The notes under the pieces were generated by a model. That model worked only from the letters and a program-made list of their open reading frames with translations, had not been told where the DNA came from and searched no databases. A stretch of 64,000 nt of DNA from Gaiellasilicea sp037720595 (GTDB lineage Bacteria; Actinomycetota; Thermoleophilia; Gaiellales; Gaiellaceae). Shown piece after piece: positions 8,002-15,854 of this stretch (position 1 is its first letter; each line of letters begins with the position of its first letter). The position numbers were made by a program, and so were the translations under genes. The DNA lies in the NCBI GenBank assembly GCA_037720595.1, contig JBBJLW010000002.1:124001-188000 (forward strand), written 5' to 3'.

Positions 8002-8799
8002 CTAGGCGAGTCGTCTACCTCGCCCGTGTGCGAATGCGAAGAGCTGCGCCCACTGCTCGGCGTCGAGATCCCACGCACGAGCTTCGGGGGAGAACCCGAG
8101 CGCCGGCGCAAGCCGCTTGATCTGCAGTGGTGAGAGCGACCGCCGAACGCCCCGACGAATCGGTTCCCGAGCGTCGAAGGCGTCCGCGAGAAAGGCCCGG
8201 TACGCCTCGTGCCGCTCGGGAGCCACGCGTGGTCGGTGGCGGCGTCTGAGCTGGAGAACCGCAGCATCGACGCTCGGTGTCGGCGCGAAGGCCGTTCGGG
8301 AAAGGCGTCGGACGATCGACACCTCGTACCAGGCTCGCCAGTGGATCGACCGAAACGTCGCGGGCCACACGGCGGCGTGTTTGGCAGCGAACTCCCACTG
8401 CACGATCACATCCGCCTGTCGCAACGGGATCGTCGGGTCGCCGAGGAGGCGAGCGAGGATGGCACCCGAGCCCACGAAGGGGAGGTTCGCGACGACGGCG
8501 AACGGTTCATTCGGCCAGCTGTAACCGGCGATGTCGTCCTGGATCACCACGACGTCGGGCTGCCGATCGAAGCGCGAGCAAAGCTGGGCTCCCAGAGCGC
8601 GGTCACGCTCGATCACGACGAGGGTCGCGCCCGTTCGCGCGAGTGCGCCGCTGAGGATGCCGGTGCCGCCGCCGATCTCGACGATCAGGTCGCCGCGAGA
8701 GACCTCCGCCCCGCGAACGAGGTCGGCGGCGAGCCGCCTACTGCGAAGGAAGTGCTGGCCGGCTGCTTCCCTTGGTGGGGATCGCCGCCGGACGGCCAC
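8002..8799 (-). CDS. Erm/KsgA-family rRNA adenine N6-methyltransferase
   Basis: A 265-residue SAM-dependent enzyme. GQHFLRS (14-20) is the family N-terminal motif, EIGGGTG (41-47) is SAM motif I, and NLPF (105-108) is the catalytic motif IV. KsgA proteins usually have NLPY or NIPY, while NLPF with the following QWEFAAKHA segment is closer to actinobacterial Erm (23S rRNA A2058 dimethyltransferases that give macrolide-lincosamide-streptogramin B resistance). The C-terminal helical domain is present. The alternative is a divergent RsmA/KsgA acting on 16S rRNA. GTG start at 8799, directly upstream of parAB on the same strand. Confidence 0.85.
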   Translation of the reverse strand: MAVRRRSPPREAAGQHFLRSRRLAADLVRGAEVSRGDLIVEIGGGTGILSGALARTGATLVVIERDRALGAQLCSRFDRQPDVVVIQDDIAGYSWPNEPFAVVANLPFVGSGAILARLLGDPTIPLRQADVIVQWEFAAKHAAVWPATFRSIHWRAWYEVSIVRRLSRTAFAPTPSVDAAVLQLRRRHRPRVAPERHEAYRAFLADAFDAREPIRRGVRRSLSPLQIKRLAPALGFSPEARAWDLDAEQWAQLFAFAHGRGRRLA

Positions 8800-8830
8800 G
8801 GTACGTCACCATCGTCATTGCTCGCAGATC

Positions 8831-9505
8831 CTAGTCGAGGCCGAGCGCTTCGCGCACGCGCCGATCTGCAAGCGACTCGCCGACGAGATCCGCGCTGTCG
8901 AGGGCGACGCCCGGGAACGAAGGGATCCCGATCACGAACATCCCGGCCGCGCGGGCTGCCGCGACTCCGGTCGGCGAGTCCTCGAGTGCGATCGACCGCG
9001 ACGGCTCGGCGCCCAGGAGCTCGCACGCCCGGAGGTAGACATCGGGCGAGGGCTTCGGCTCGGCGACATCGTCGGCCGCGACCACGACCTCGAAGTGCCG
9101 CGCCATTCCGGCGCAGGCGAGAGCGCCGTGCAGCAGCCAGCCAGGCGTATTCGAGGCAACGGCGATCGGATAGCGCGCTTTCGTCTCGAGCACCAGCGCG
9201 GCGGCGCCCGGAAACGCGACCGCTTCCTCGAGGAGCCGGTGCTCGACGAGCTCGAGTAGCTCCCGGCTGAGCTCGACGGCGCGGCCCGGCTGCTCGAGCA
9301 GCCGCTCCAGGATGCGCGATCCCGCCGTGGAGGAGGTGCCGATCAGCGCCCGCTTCTCCTCTTCCAGGAAGAACTTGCCGTAGCGGGCGAAGAGCTCCTC
9401 CTCCGCACGAGTCCAACACGACTCGGTCTCGAGCAGAAGCCCATCGCAGTCGAAGACGACCGCGGTCGGCGGGGACGGCGGCCTTACTACCGAGACACGA
9501 CCCAG
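8831..9505 (-). CDS. HAD-superfamily hydrolase, beta-phosphoglucomutase/phosphatase type
   Basis: The domain has all HAD motifs: VVFDCDGLLLETE (nucleophile Asp and acid/base Asp), ASNTPGW (motif II Ser/Thr), EPKPSPDVYL (motif III Lys), and ALEDSPTGVAAARAAGM (motif IV). The cap fits the beta-PGM/GPH subclass, acting on small phosphorylated sugars. The start is a problem: upstream of the first motif the frame has no ATG, GTG or TTG until 9619, which would overlap the SARP gene by 133 bases. I placed the start at a CTG (9505), giving 224 residues of normal length; ATG 9619 remains possible. Confidence 0.82.
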   Translation of the reverse strand: MGRVSVVRPPSPPTAVVFDCDGLLLETESCWTRAEEELFARYGKFFLEEEKRALIGTSSTAGSRILERLLEQPGRAVELSRELLELVEHRLLEEAVAFPGAAALVLETKARYPIAVASNTPGWLLHGALACAGMARHFEVVVAADDVAEPKPSPDVYLRACELLGAEPSRSIALEDSPTGVAAARAAGMFVIGIPSFPGVALDSADLVGESLADRRVREALGLD

Positions 9506-11253
9506 ACGCCGCCGTGACCGGCCGCGATCGCAATCCCCCGGCCCAGGTCGACCTGCTCTGTCACGGCGTTGGTTGTCGGGTCGATTCGGCTGACGGTTCC
9601 GCCTTCGCCCAGAGCCCACACGGCGCCTTCACCGAGCGCTAGGGCTGCGACGGGTTCGGCGAGGCGGACGGCCGCCGCTGCTATCTCGTCGCGTGGATCG
9701 ATCCGCCAGAGATCTTGGCCACGCTCCAGGGAAACCCACACTGCATCCGCGTCCGCGACGATTGCGAGCGGAGGAGCCGGGAGACGAACGCGAGCCGTCA
9801 CCTCGCCGGTGCGAAGGTCGATCCGCGAGATCCTCCCCAGCCGATCGTTACTGAACGCCGTGGTGACGGGATTCGAGGCCCAAAGGGAGCCGGCGCCGAT
9901 CGCGAGTGCGCGCTGTGCGGCGCCGTCGAAGAATGAGTCGGAGCCGCCGTTGTCAATCGCGCTCGAGCGCCCAGTCCGTCGATCGAGTCGGTAGACGTAT
10001 TCCGCGTCTAGCTCGGCGAGCCAGACGTCGCGATGGTCAGCCGCAATCGCGTCGAGCGGTGCCGTTCCGGGCGAAGGCGCCTCGCCGAGTTCGTAGATGC
10101 GAGTGGAGCCGAGCAGCGCGACTCTTCGCGAGCGCGTGTCGAGGAGCCAGAGGCCGTCCCTCCCGGCAGCCAGCCGACCAGGTCGAACAGCCGTGCCGAG
10201 CGTCGTCGATGCGTTCGTGTCTGGATCGAGCGCCATCACACTGCGGCGGCCCGGCAAAGCAATGAACACGGCCTTACGACCGATCGCGACGTCGGCGAGC
10301 TCAGCATCCAGGTCGACAACAGCTCTCACCTCGAGCGTCCTCGGATCGAGGACGCCGAGCGAACGAGGCGGAAGCGTCAAGGCTGGGTTGGAGGACCGGC
10401 TCGCGAAGCCGATCGCGACCGCCGCAGCGACGGCCGCCAACGCTGCCGCTCCGAGGAGCGCCAGAGCTCTACCCTTCGGCCGTACCCTCCGCTGGAGGAT
10501 GTCGAGGCGCGGCCGAAGCGTCGAATCCTGATTCAGGATTCGACGTTCGAGCTCGCGGAGCGTTGGCCCAGGCTCGATCCCGAGCTCTTCCGCGAATGCG
10601 CGTCGCGCCTCCGCATAGACGGCCAATGCGTCCGCCTGCCTTCCAGCCTGGTAGAGCGCGACCATGAGTTGCTCACGCAGGCGCTCTCGGAGTGGGGTCT
10701 CCGCGATCCTCGACTCGAGCTCCCCGACGATCCGCGCGCCGCGACCCCTGCTGAGCTCCGACTCGAATACGCCCTCGGACGCCGAGAGGCGGAGCTCCTC
10801 CAACCGTTCGATCTCGGCGTGTGCGAACGCTTCCCGTGCGAACTCCTCGAGCGGTCGGCCGCGGAAGAGGGCGAGAGCATCCGCAAATGCAGAGCCTGCG
10901 TCCGCAGCCTTGCCGTCCTCCAGGAGGGCCCGCCCGCGCTCCACGAGCGTCACGGCTCGATCCCGATCGAGCTCGTCGGAATGGACGACGAGCTCATACC
11001 CTCCTCGGGCGCCCGTTCGAAGTCGCTCGCCGCCGACTGTTTTCCTGAGTCGCGAGATCTGGATCTGCAGCGATTTCGCAGCGTTTTCCGGGAGCTCCTC
11101 GCCCCACACCTCGTCAATCAGTCGATCGGCCGAGATCGGCTCGTTAGCGTGGATCAGGAGTACCGCGAGGAGGGCGCGCGCCTTGCGACCGCTCGGGGCG
11201 AGCGACCTGCCATTCTCCTCGACCTCGAGCGGTCCCAGGATGCGGAAATCCAT
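9487..11253 (-). CDS. SARP-family transcriptional regulator with membrane anchor and beta-propeller sensor
   Basis: A 588-residue protein. The N-terminal OmpR-like winged helix (1-95; FRILGPLEVEENG, ARALLAVLLIHANEPISADRLIDEVWG) and bacterial transcriptional activation domain (about 96-245, ending GIEPGPTLRELERRIL) define a SARP. A single membrane helix follows (about 285-305, ALALLGAAALAAVAAAVAIGF). The C-terminal half has YVTN/NHL-like repeats (GVLDPRTLEVRAV, RISRIDLRTGEVTARV, SRIDPTTNAVTEQV) of a beta-propeller, probably outside the membrane. This resembles a one-component sensor that reads an external signal. It faces the secreted protein gene at 11442, and the gap holds heptamer repeats that fit a SARP operator. 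Start ATG at 11253. Confidence 0.88.
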   Translation of the reverse strand: MDFRILGPLEVEENGRSLAPSGRKARALLAVLLIHANEPISADRLIDEVWGEELPENAAKSLQIQISRLRKTVGGERLRTGARGGYELVVHSDELDRDRAVTLVERGRALLEDGKAADAGSAFADALALFRGRPLEEFAREAFAHAEIERLEELRLSASEGVFESELSRGRGARIVGELESRIAETPLRERLREQLMVALYQAGRQADALAVYAEARRAFAEELGIEPGPTLRELERRILNQDSTLRPRLDILQRRVRPKGRALALLGAAALAAVAAAVAIGFASRSSNPALTLPPRSLGVLDPRTLEVRAVVDLDAELADVAIGRKAVFIALPGRRSVMALDPDTNASTTLGTAVRPGRLAAGRDGLWLLDTRSRRVALLGSTRIYELGEAPSPGTAPLDAIAADHRDVWLAELDAEYVYRLDRRTGRSSAIDNGGSDSFFDGAAQRALAIGAGSLWASNPVTTAFSNDRLGRISRIDLRTGEVTARVRLPAPPLAIVADADAVWVSLERGQDLWRIDPRDEIAAAAVRLAEPVAALALGEGAVWALGEGGTVSRIDPTTNAVTEQVDLGRGIAIAAGHGGVWVVSR

Positions 11254-11267
11254 CTCGCTAGCTGGCG

Positions 11268-11331
11268 ACGCTAGCACCTGCGAAACCGTCTTGAAACCGC
11301 CGGTCGGCCAGCTGAAGGGGCTGCGAAACCG
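11268..11331. promoter_or_regulatory. Candidate SARP operator with direct heptamer repeats
   Basis: Three direct copies of GAAACCG lie at 11282-11288, 11293-11299 and 11325-11331. The first two repeat at exactly 11 bases (7-base unit plus 4-base spacer), the arrangement known for SARP binding sites; the third is 32 bases further. On the minus strand the complement CGGTTTC is followed after 8 bases by TAGCGT (11273-11268), a plausible -10 box for the SARP gene, which fits the usual SARP promoter geometry. Autoregulation and control of the divergent secreted-protein gene are inferences. Confidence 0.55.
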
Positions 11332-11441
11332 GCCAACGGCATCGTACGACTCGTCCGTCCGCGGCACGCGACCCGGGACGCGTGCCACGGACGGTGCGGA
11401 CGCGACCGCCGGCTCGGCCGGCAGAAGGAGAGGAAACGAAC

Positions 11442-11924
11442 ATGAACGTGAAGCGGACGGTAGTGGCGACGTGGGCGCTTGCCTTGGGGTTGCTCGCTCT
11501 TGCGGGCAGCGCTTCGGCGGGCTCCGACGTCGTGCGGGAGCAGTTCGTGATCCAGGTGGCGGGAGAGGTCGAGCAAGGGTGTGACGAGCCGATCCTGCTG
11601 ACGGGCGGTTACGTCGTCGAGACGATTCAGCTCTTTACGGATGGGAATGGCCGGGGTCACGCCCTCTTCCGCTTCCAGACGCACGGGCTCGTTGGGGTAG
11701 GACTCGACTCGGGTGCGATCTACCGAGACCATTCCCATCTCACCCAGCATGGCATCGGCTCGATCGAGGAGGGCTTCAGCACGGGTGGCTTCGCCTTTCA
11801 CGTCAGCATCCGGAGCAACGACGGCGCTGTTCGGGATCTGGTCTTTCGCGAGAGCTTCACGATCGTCAAGCGCGACGGCGTCAACAGGGTCTACCGGCTC
11901 GCCTCGACGATGTCCTGCGAGTGA
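11442..11924 (+). CDS. Secreted protein of unknown function
   Basis: A 160-residue protein with a clear signal peptide (about 1-26; MNVKRT, hydrophobic core, GSASAG cleavage). The mature part is beta-rich, with two cysteines (one in EQGCDEP, one in the C-terminal STMSCE) that could form a disulfide. I do not recognise a family. A strong ribosome binding site (AAGGAGAGG) precedes ATG 11442. It is divergent from the SARP regulator, with the repeats described above between them, so it may be the regulator's target. Confidence 0.75.
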   Translation: MNVKRTVVATWALALGLLALAGSASAGSDVVREQFVIQVAGEVEQGCDEPILLTGGYVVETIQLFTDGNGRGHALFRFQTHGLVGVGLDSGAIYRDHSHLTQHGIGSIEEGFSTGGFAFHVSIRSNDGAVRDLVFRESFTIVKRDGVNRVYRLASTMSCE

Positions 11925-11943
11925 ATCGCGTGCGGGGCGGTCG

Positions 11944-13218
11944 CTACGCGCGGCCGCCTCCGTCTGACACCCAGGCGATCGTCTTCGAGGCGAGCCGGTC
12001 GAGCGCCTGGACGGCCAGCTCGAGGTGCTCGTGGCGCGTGTCTTCGAGCTTCGTGTGCGAGAGGCCGCGGAGGCTCTGGACGAACAGCATCACCGTCGGC
12101 ACCCCGGCTCGCGAGACTTCGGCGGCATCGTGCAGCGGGCCCGAGGGGAGCCGGTGCGACTCGCCGGCGACTTCGCGAATCGACTCCTCGCAGAGGTCGA
12201 TCAGGTGCGTGTCGAAGAGGATCGGCTCGATCTGCCAGATCCGCTCGGTGTCGACCTCGAGCCCTTCCTCGGCTGCGAAGCGCTCGCACGTCTCACGCAC
12301 CTGCTCCCACATCGAGGCGAGCTTGGCCGCATCCAGATGGCGAAGGTCGAGGAGTTGCTCGGCGGTCTCGACGACCGAGGTGACGATTCCCGGCTTCGTG
12401 ACGAGGCCGCCGCTCGTCAGCACTGCTCCGCCCCCGATGCGCTTCGCGATCTCGCGCAGCTCGAGCGCGAGCTTCGCGGCGCCCGCGAGCGCATCGCGGC
12501 GCTGATCCATCGGCGTCGAGCCGGCGTGGGCGGCCTGGCCGTGCCAGGTGATTCGATGGCGTTCGACGCCGAAGGTTCCGAGGACGGCGCCGAGCGGCAG
12601 GCCGAGCGCTTCCAGCACCGGCCCCTGCTCGATGTGCAGCTCGAGATAGGCGGCGGCGCTCTCGAGTTGCGAGCGCGCGTCGAGTGCCCGGTCGAGCTCG
12701 ACGTCGTGCTCGCGCAACGCCTCCGGGAGCCCGACGCCGTCGCGATCGCTCAGCGCCCGCAGCTCGTCCTGATCCGCCATCGAGCCGGCTGCCGCGGACG
12801 AGCCGAAGAGCGAGCGGCCGAAGCGGGCGCCCTCCTCGTCGGCCCAGTTGACGAGCCGAACGGAGACCGGCGGCGCGCCTTCCTCGGCGATTCGGCGCAG
12901 CACCTCCACCGCGGCGACGACGTTCAGGCAGCCGTCGAGCCAGCCGCCGTTCGGGACCGAGTCGATGTGGCCGCCGAGCAGCACGGCCCGCTCCGACTCG
13001 CCGCGCAGTGTCCACCAGCGGTTCCCGGCCTCGTCGACCTCGGCCTTGAGCTGCAGGCCTTCCAGCTTCGCCGCGAGCCACTCCTGAGCCTGCGCCCAGG
13101 TGGGCGTCCACGCGACGCGCTGAGCCCCGTTCTCGTCGCCCGTCAGGTCTCGCAGCTCGAGCAGCTCGGCGACCGTGCGGGAAGGCTCGAGCGGCACGCG
13201 GCGAGCATAACGTGGCAT
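11944..13218 (-). CDS. M20-family Zn-dependent amidohydrolase (N-carbamoyl-amino acid hydrolase / beta-ureidopropionase type)
   Basis: A 424-residue enzyme. GGHIDSVPNGGWLDGCLNV carries the first zinc-ligand His and Asp; NWADEEGARFGRS has the Glu pair; LELHIEQGPVLE is diagnostic for the carbamoylase/ureidopropionase/allantoate hydrolase branch; HAGSTPMDQRRDA is the dimer-domain substrate motif; LRGLSHTKLEDTR holds the last His. It hydrolyses N-carbamoyl groups to CO2, ammonia and an amino acid. It faces the ABC transporter and dihydropyrimidinase genes only 34 bases away, so N-carbamoyl-beta-alanine is the likely substrate (inference). Start at ATG 13218; GTG 13197 is an alternative. Confidence 0.86.
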   Translation of the reverse strand: MPRYARRVPLEPSRTVAELLELRDLTGDENGAQRVAWTPTWAQAQEWLAAKLEGLQLKAEVDEAGNRWWTLRGESERAVLLGGHIDSVPNGGWLDGCLNVVAAVEVLRRIAEEGAPPVSVRLVNWADEEGARFGRSLFGSSAAAGSMADQDELRALSDRDGVGLPEALREHDVELDRALDARSQLESAAAYLELHIEQGPVLEALGLPLGAVLGTFGVERHRITWHGQAAHAGSTPMDQRRDALAGAAKLALELREIAKRIGGGAVLTSGGLVTKPGIVTSVVETAEQLLDLRHLDAAKLASMWEQVRETCERFAAEEGLEVDTERIWQIEPILFDTHLIDLCEESIREVAGESHRLPSGPLHDAAEVSRAGVPTVMLFVQSLRGLSHTKLEDTRHEHLELAVQALDRLASKTIAWVSDGGGRA

Positions 13219-13219
13219 G

Positions 13220-13234
13220 TCACGCGATCTGTGA
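13220..13234. promoter_or_regulatory. Inverted repeat between divergent pyrimidine-locus genes
   Basis: TCAC (13220-13223) and GTGA (13231-13234) form an inverted repeat with a 7-base spacer in the 34-base gap between the M20 hydrolase and the transporter operon. The gap is so short that one factor binding here could control both directions. The half-sites are short, so this is only a candidate operator. Confidence 0.3.
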
Positions 13235-13252
13235 GTGTGGTAAGCAGTAGCG

Positions 13253-14146
13253 GTGGCGAGTGCAGCGGCAGTCCAGCGAGGTGTGGAGCCGCGCAGCGAG
13301 CAGATCGGCCCGGCCCTGCGCAGCGCGGGTCTCTCCGTCCTCGTCCTGGCCGTTCTCTGTGCCGTCTGGGAGGGATACAAGTGGATCGGCGAGCGGGCGG
13401 AGATCCGCTGGCCCTTCCCGGTGAACGAGCGGACGATGCCGCACGTCTACGACATGGTCGGCCAGCTCTTCGAGCCCTCGCGCCGCAACGGGCCGCTTCT
13501 GATCGACGTGCTGCTCGACGCGGCCGCGTTCACGGCTCGGGAGGCCGCGGTCGGCTTCGTGCTCGGCGCCTCGGTCGGCTTCCTGATCGCTGTCGCACTC
13601 TCGCAGTCACGCCTGCTCCAGCGCGGCTTCCTGCCCTACATCGTCGCCTCGCAGACCGTGCCGATCCTTGCAATCGCGCCGATGGTCGTCGTCTGGGTGA
13701 ACCCGAAGCTGCCGGAATCGCTGGCCGGATGGGGCGCCGTTGCCGTCATCTCCGCCTATCTGACCTTCTTCCCGGTCACGATCAACACCCTCCGCGGACT
13801 CCAGTCGGCCGACCCGCGCGCGGTCGAGCTGATGCGCTCGTACGCGGCGAGCCGCTGGGAGATCCTCCGGAAGCTGCGCGTGCCCGCGTCGTTCCCGTTT
13901 CTCTTCTCAGCGCTGAAGATCTCTGCGCCCGCGGCCGTCGTCGGCGCGATCATCGGCGAGTTGCCGTCCTCGATCCAGGACGGTCTCGCCGGGGCGATCC
14001 TCAACTTCAACCAGTACTACGTCAGCTCGCCGCCGAGCCTGTGGGCGACGAACATCGTCGCCGCCGCGCTCGGGATCGCGTTCTTCGGCGTCGTCGCGAT
14101 CGCGGAGAGGCTGCTCGTTCGCCGCGCCCCGGAGAACGTCGCATGA
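13253..14146 (+). CDS. ABC transporter permease, SsuC/ThiX-like
   Basis: A 297-residue inner-membrane permease with about six helices. The binding-protein-dependent transport signature follows the EAA loop pattern (ELMRSYAASRWEILRKLRVPASFPFLF). This class (BPD_transp_1, nitrate/sulfonate/taurine/pyrimidine type) pairs with NMT1-like binding proteins, as here. Its stop overlaps the ATG of the ATPase gene (ATGA). GTG start at 13253. Confidence 0.9.
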   Translation: MASAAAVQRGVEPRSEQIGPALRSAGLSVLVLAVLCAVWEGYKWIGERAEIRWPFPVNERTMPHVYDMVGQLFEPSRRNGPLLIDVLLDAAAFTAREAAVGFVLGASVGFLIAVALSQSRLLQRGFLPYIVASQTVPILAIAPMVVVWVNPKLPESLAGWGAVAVISAYLTFFPVTINTLRGLQSADPRAVELMRSYAASRWEILRKLRVPASFPFLFSALKISAPAAVVGAIIGELPSSIQDGLAGAILNFNQYYVSSPPSLWATNIVAAALGIAFFGVVAIAERLLVRRAPENVA

Positions 14147-14982
14147 GCACCTCTCCGGCCGAGAGCGCAGCGGTCGCCGTTCGGCAGCTCTCCAAGCGCT
14201 TCGAGCGCGGGAACGTGCAGGCCCTCGAGACGATCGACCTGGACGTCCGGCCGGGCGAGTTCGTCTCGCTGATCGGCCCGTCCGGCTGCGGCAAGTCGAC
14301 GCTGCTCCGGATCATCGGCGACTTGATCCAACCGACCGAGGGCTCGGTGCTCGTGAACGGCAAGCCGGCGCCTCAGGCGCGTGCCGACCGCGACTACGGG
14401 ATCGTCTTCCAGGATGCCGTCCTCTACGACTGGCGGACTGTCGCCCGCAACATCTCGCTCCCGCTCGAGCTGGCCGGCTGGGATCGGCGTCGCCGCGACG
14501 AGCGGGTGCGCGAGATGCTCGAGCTCGTCGAGCTCGACGGCTTCGCGAAGCACCATCCCTGGCAGCTCTCGGGCGGGATGCAGCAGCGCGTCTCGATCGC
14601 CCGTGCGCTCTCGTTCTCGCCGGCGCTCCTCCTGATGGACGAGCCGTTCGGCGCGCTCGACGAGATGACGCGCGAGCGGCTGAACAACGAGCTGCTCCAG
14701 ATCTGGCAGGAGATGGGCTCGACCGTGGTGTTCGTCACCCACTCGATCGCGGAGTCGGTGTTCCTCTCGACGCGCGTCGTCGTCATGTCCGCGCGCCCTG
14801 GCCGGATCGCCGGGATCGTCGAGATCGACCTGCCGCAGCCGCGTGGGCCCGAGACGCGTGAGAGCCCGCGTTTCGCCGAGCACATCACCGAGGTGCGGCG
14901 CCTGCTGCGCAAGGGGCACGCTGACGAGGCGATCGAGGGCGAGACCGAGGTGCCGCTCTACGTTGCCGAGGAGGGATTGTGA
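14143..14982 (+). CDS. ABC transporter ATP-binding protein, SsuB/ThiZ-like
   Basis: A 279-residue ATPase. Walker A is GPSGCGKST, the Q-loop GIVFQDAVLYDW, the signature LSGGMQQR, Walker B ALLLMDEPFGALDE and the H-loop VTHSIAE. It powers uptake with the two adjacent permeases. ATG 14143 overlaps the upstream stop, and its own stop overlaps the next GTG, so permease-ATPase-permease translation is coupled. Confidence 0.93.
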   Translation: MSTSPAESAAVAVRQLSKRFERGNVQALETIDLDVRPGEFVSLIGPSGCGKSTLLRIIGDLIQPTEGSVLVNGKPAPQARADRDYGIVFQDAVLYDWRTVARNISLPLELAGWDRRRRDERVREMLELVELDGFAKHHPWQLSGGMQQRVSIARALSFSPALLLMDEPFGALDEMTRERLNNELLQIWQEMGSTVVFVTHSIAESVFLSTRVVVMSARPGRIAGIVEIDLPQPRGPETRESPRFAEHITEVRRLLRKGHADEAIEGETEVPLYVAEEGL

Positions 14983-15800
14983 GCGTCCAAGGCGTAGTCG
15001 TTCTCCCACGCGGCACGCTCGGCCGCCGCGTCGGCCGGAAGCTCACGGACTGGCTCCCCGCTGCGACCGTGCTGGTCGGTGGGATCCTGCTCTGGGAGGG
15101 GCTCGTGCGCGCCCTCGACGTCCAGCGCTTCCTCCTCCCGGCTCCCTCCGCGATCCTGGACACGCTCTGGGAACGGCGCTCGGAGCTCTTCGACGCGGGG
15201 ATCTACACCTTCTCGGAAGCTTTCGGCGGTTTCGTCGTCGGCTGCACGCTGGCCGTGCTCGCCGCGATCGCGCTCGCACGCTTTCGCCGGCTCGCGCGCT
15301 CGCTGATGCCGTTCGCAATCGCCGCGAACGCCGTCCCGATCATCGCCTTCGCTCCGATCACGAATCAGTGGTTCGGCCCGCTCGAGAAGACGTCGAAGAT
15401 GGCGATCGCCGCGATCCTCGTCTTCTTCCCCGTGCTCGTGAACACCCTCCGCGGGCTTACCTCGGTGCGGCCGTCCTCGATCGAGCTGATGCGCTCCTAC
15501 GCGGCCGGCGAGGTCGAGATCTTCCGCCGCGTGCGCTTGCCGAACGCGCTCCCGTACATCTTCTCGGCGCTGAAGGTGGCGACCGTGCTCGCGATGATCG
15601 GGGCGATCGTGGGCGAGTACTTCCTCAGCTCGCAGGAGGCACTCGGTTTCCAGATCAGGAACTCCGCCGCGCTCTTCCAGTTCGAGGTCGCCTGGGCGGC
15701 GATCGTCGTCGCGAGTGTGCTCGGGATCCTGTTCTACGCCTCGGTCGCGCTCGTCGAGCGGCTGACGATGAGCTGGCATCCGTCCACGCGAGGAGAATGA
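14979..15800 (+). CDS. ABC transporter permease, second subunit
   Basis: A 273-residue permease with the EAA loop IELMRSYAAGEVEIFRRVRLPNALPY, paralogous to the permease at 13253. Two different permeases with one ATPase suggest a heterodimeric channel. GTG start at 14979 overlaps the ATPase stop. The binding protein gene follows after 54 bases. Confidence 0.9.
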   Translation: MSVQGVVVLPRGTLGRRVGRKLTDWLPAATVLVGGILLWEGLVRALDVQRFLLPAPSAILDTLWERRSELFDAGIYTFSEAFGGFVVGCTLAVLAAIALARFRRLARSLMPFAIAANAVPIIAFAPITNQWFGPLEKTSKMAIAAILVFFPVLVNTLRGLTSVRPSSIELMRSYAAGEVEIFRRVRLPNALPYIFSALKVATVLAMIGAIVGEYFLSSQEALGFQIRNSAALFQFEVAWAAIVVASVLGILFYASVALVERLTMSWHPSTRGE

Positions 15801-15854
15801 GATGCTGCACAGAGAGATCTGGAATCGAGGCAACCACATCGAAAGGAAGGACTC

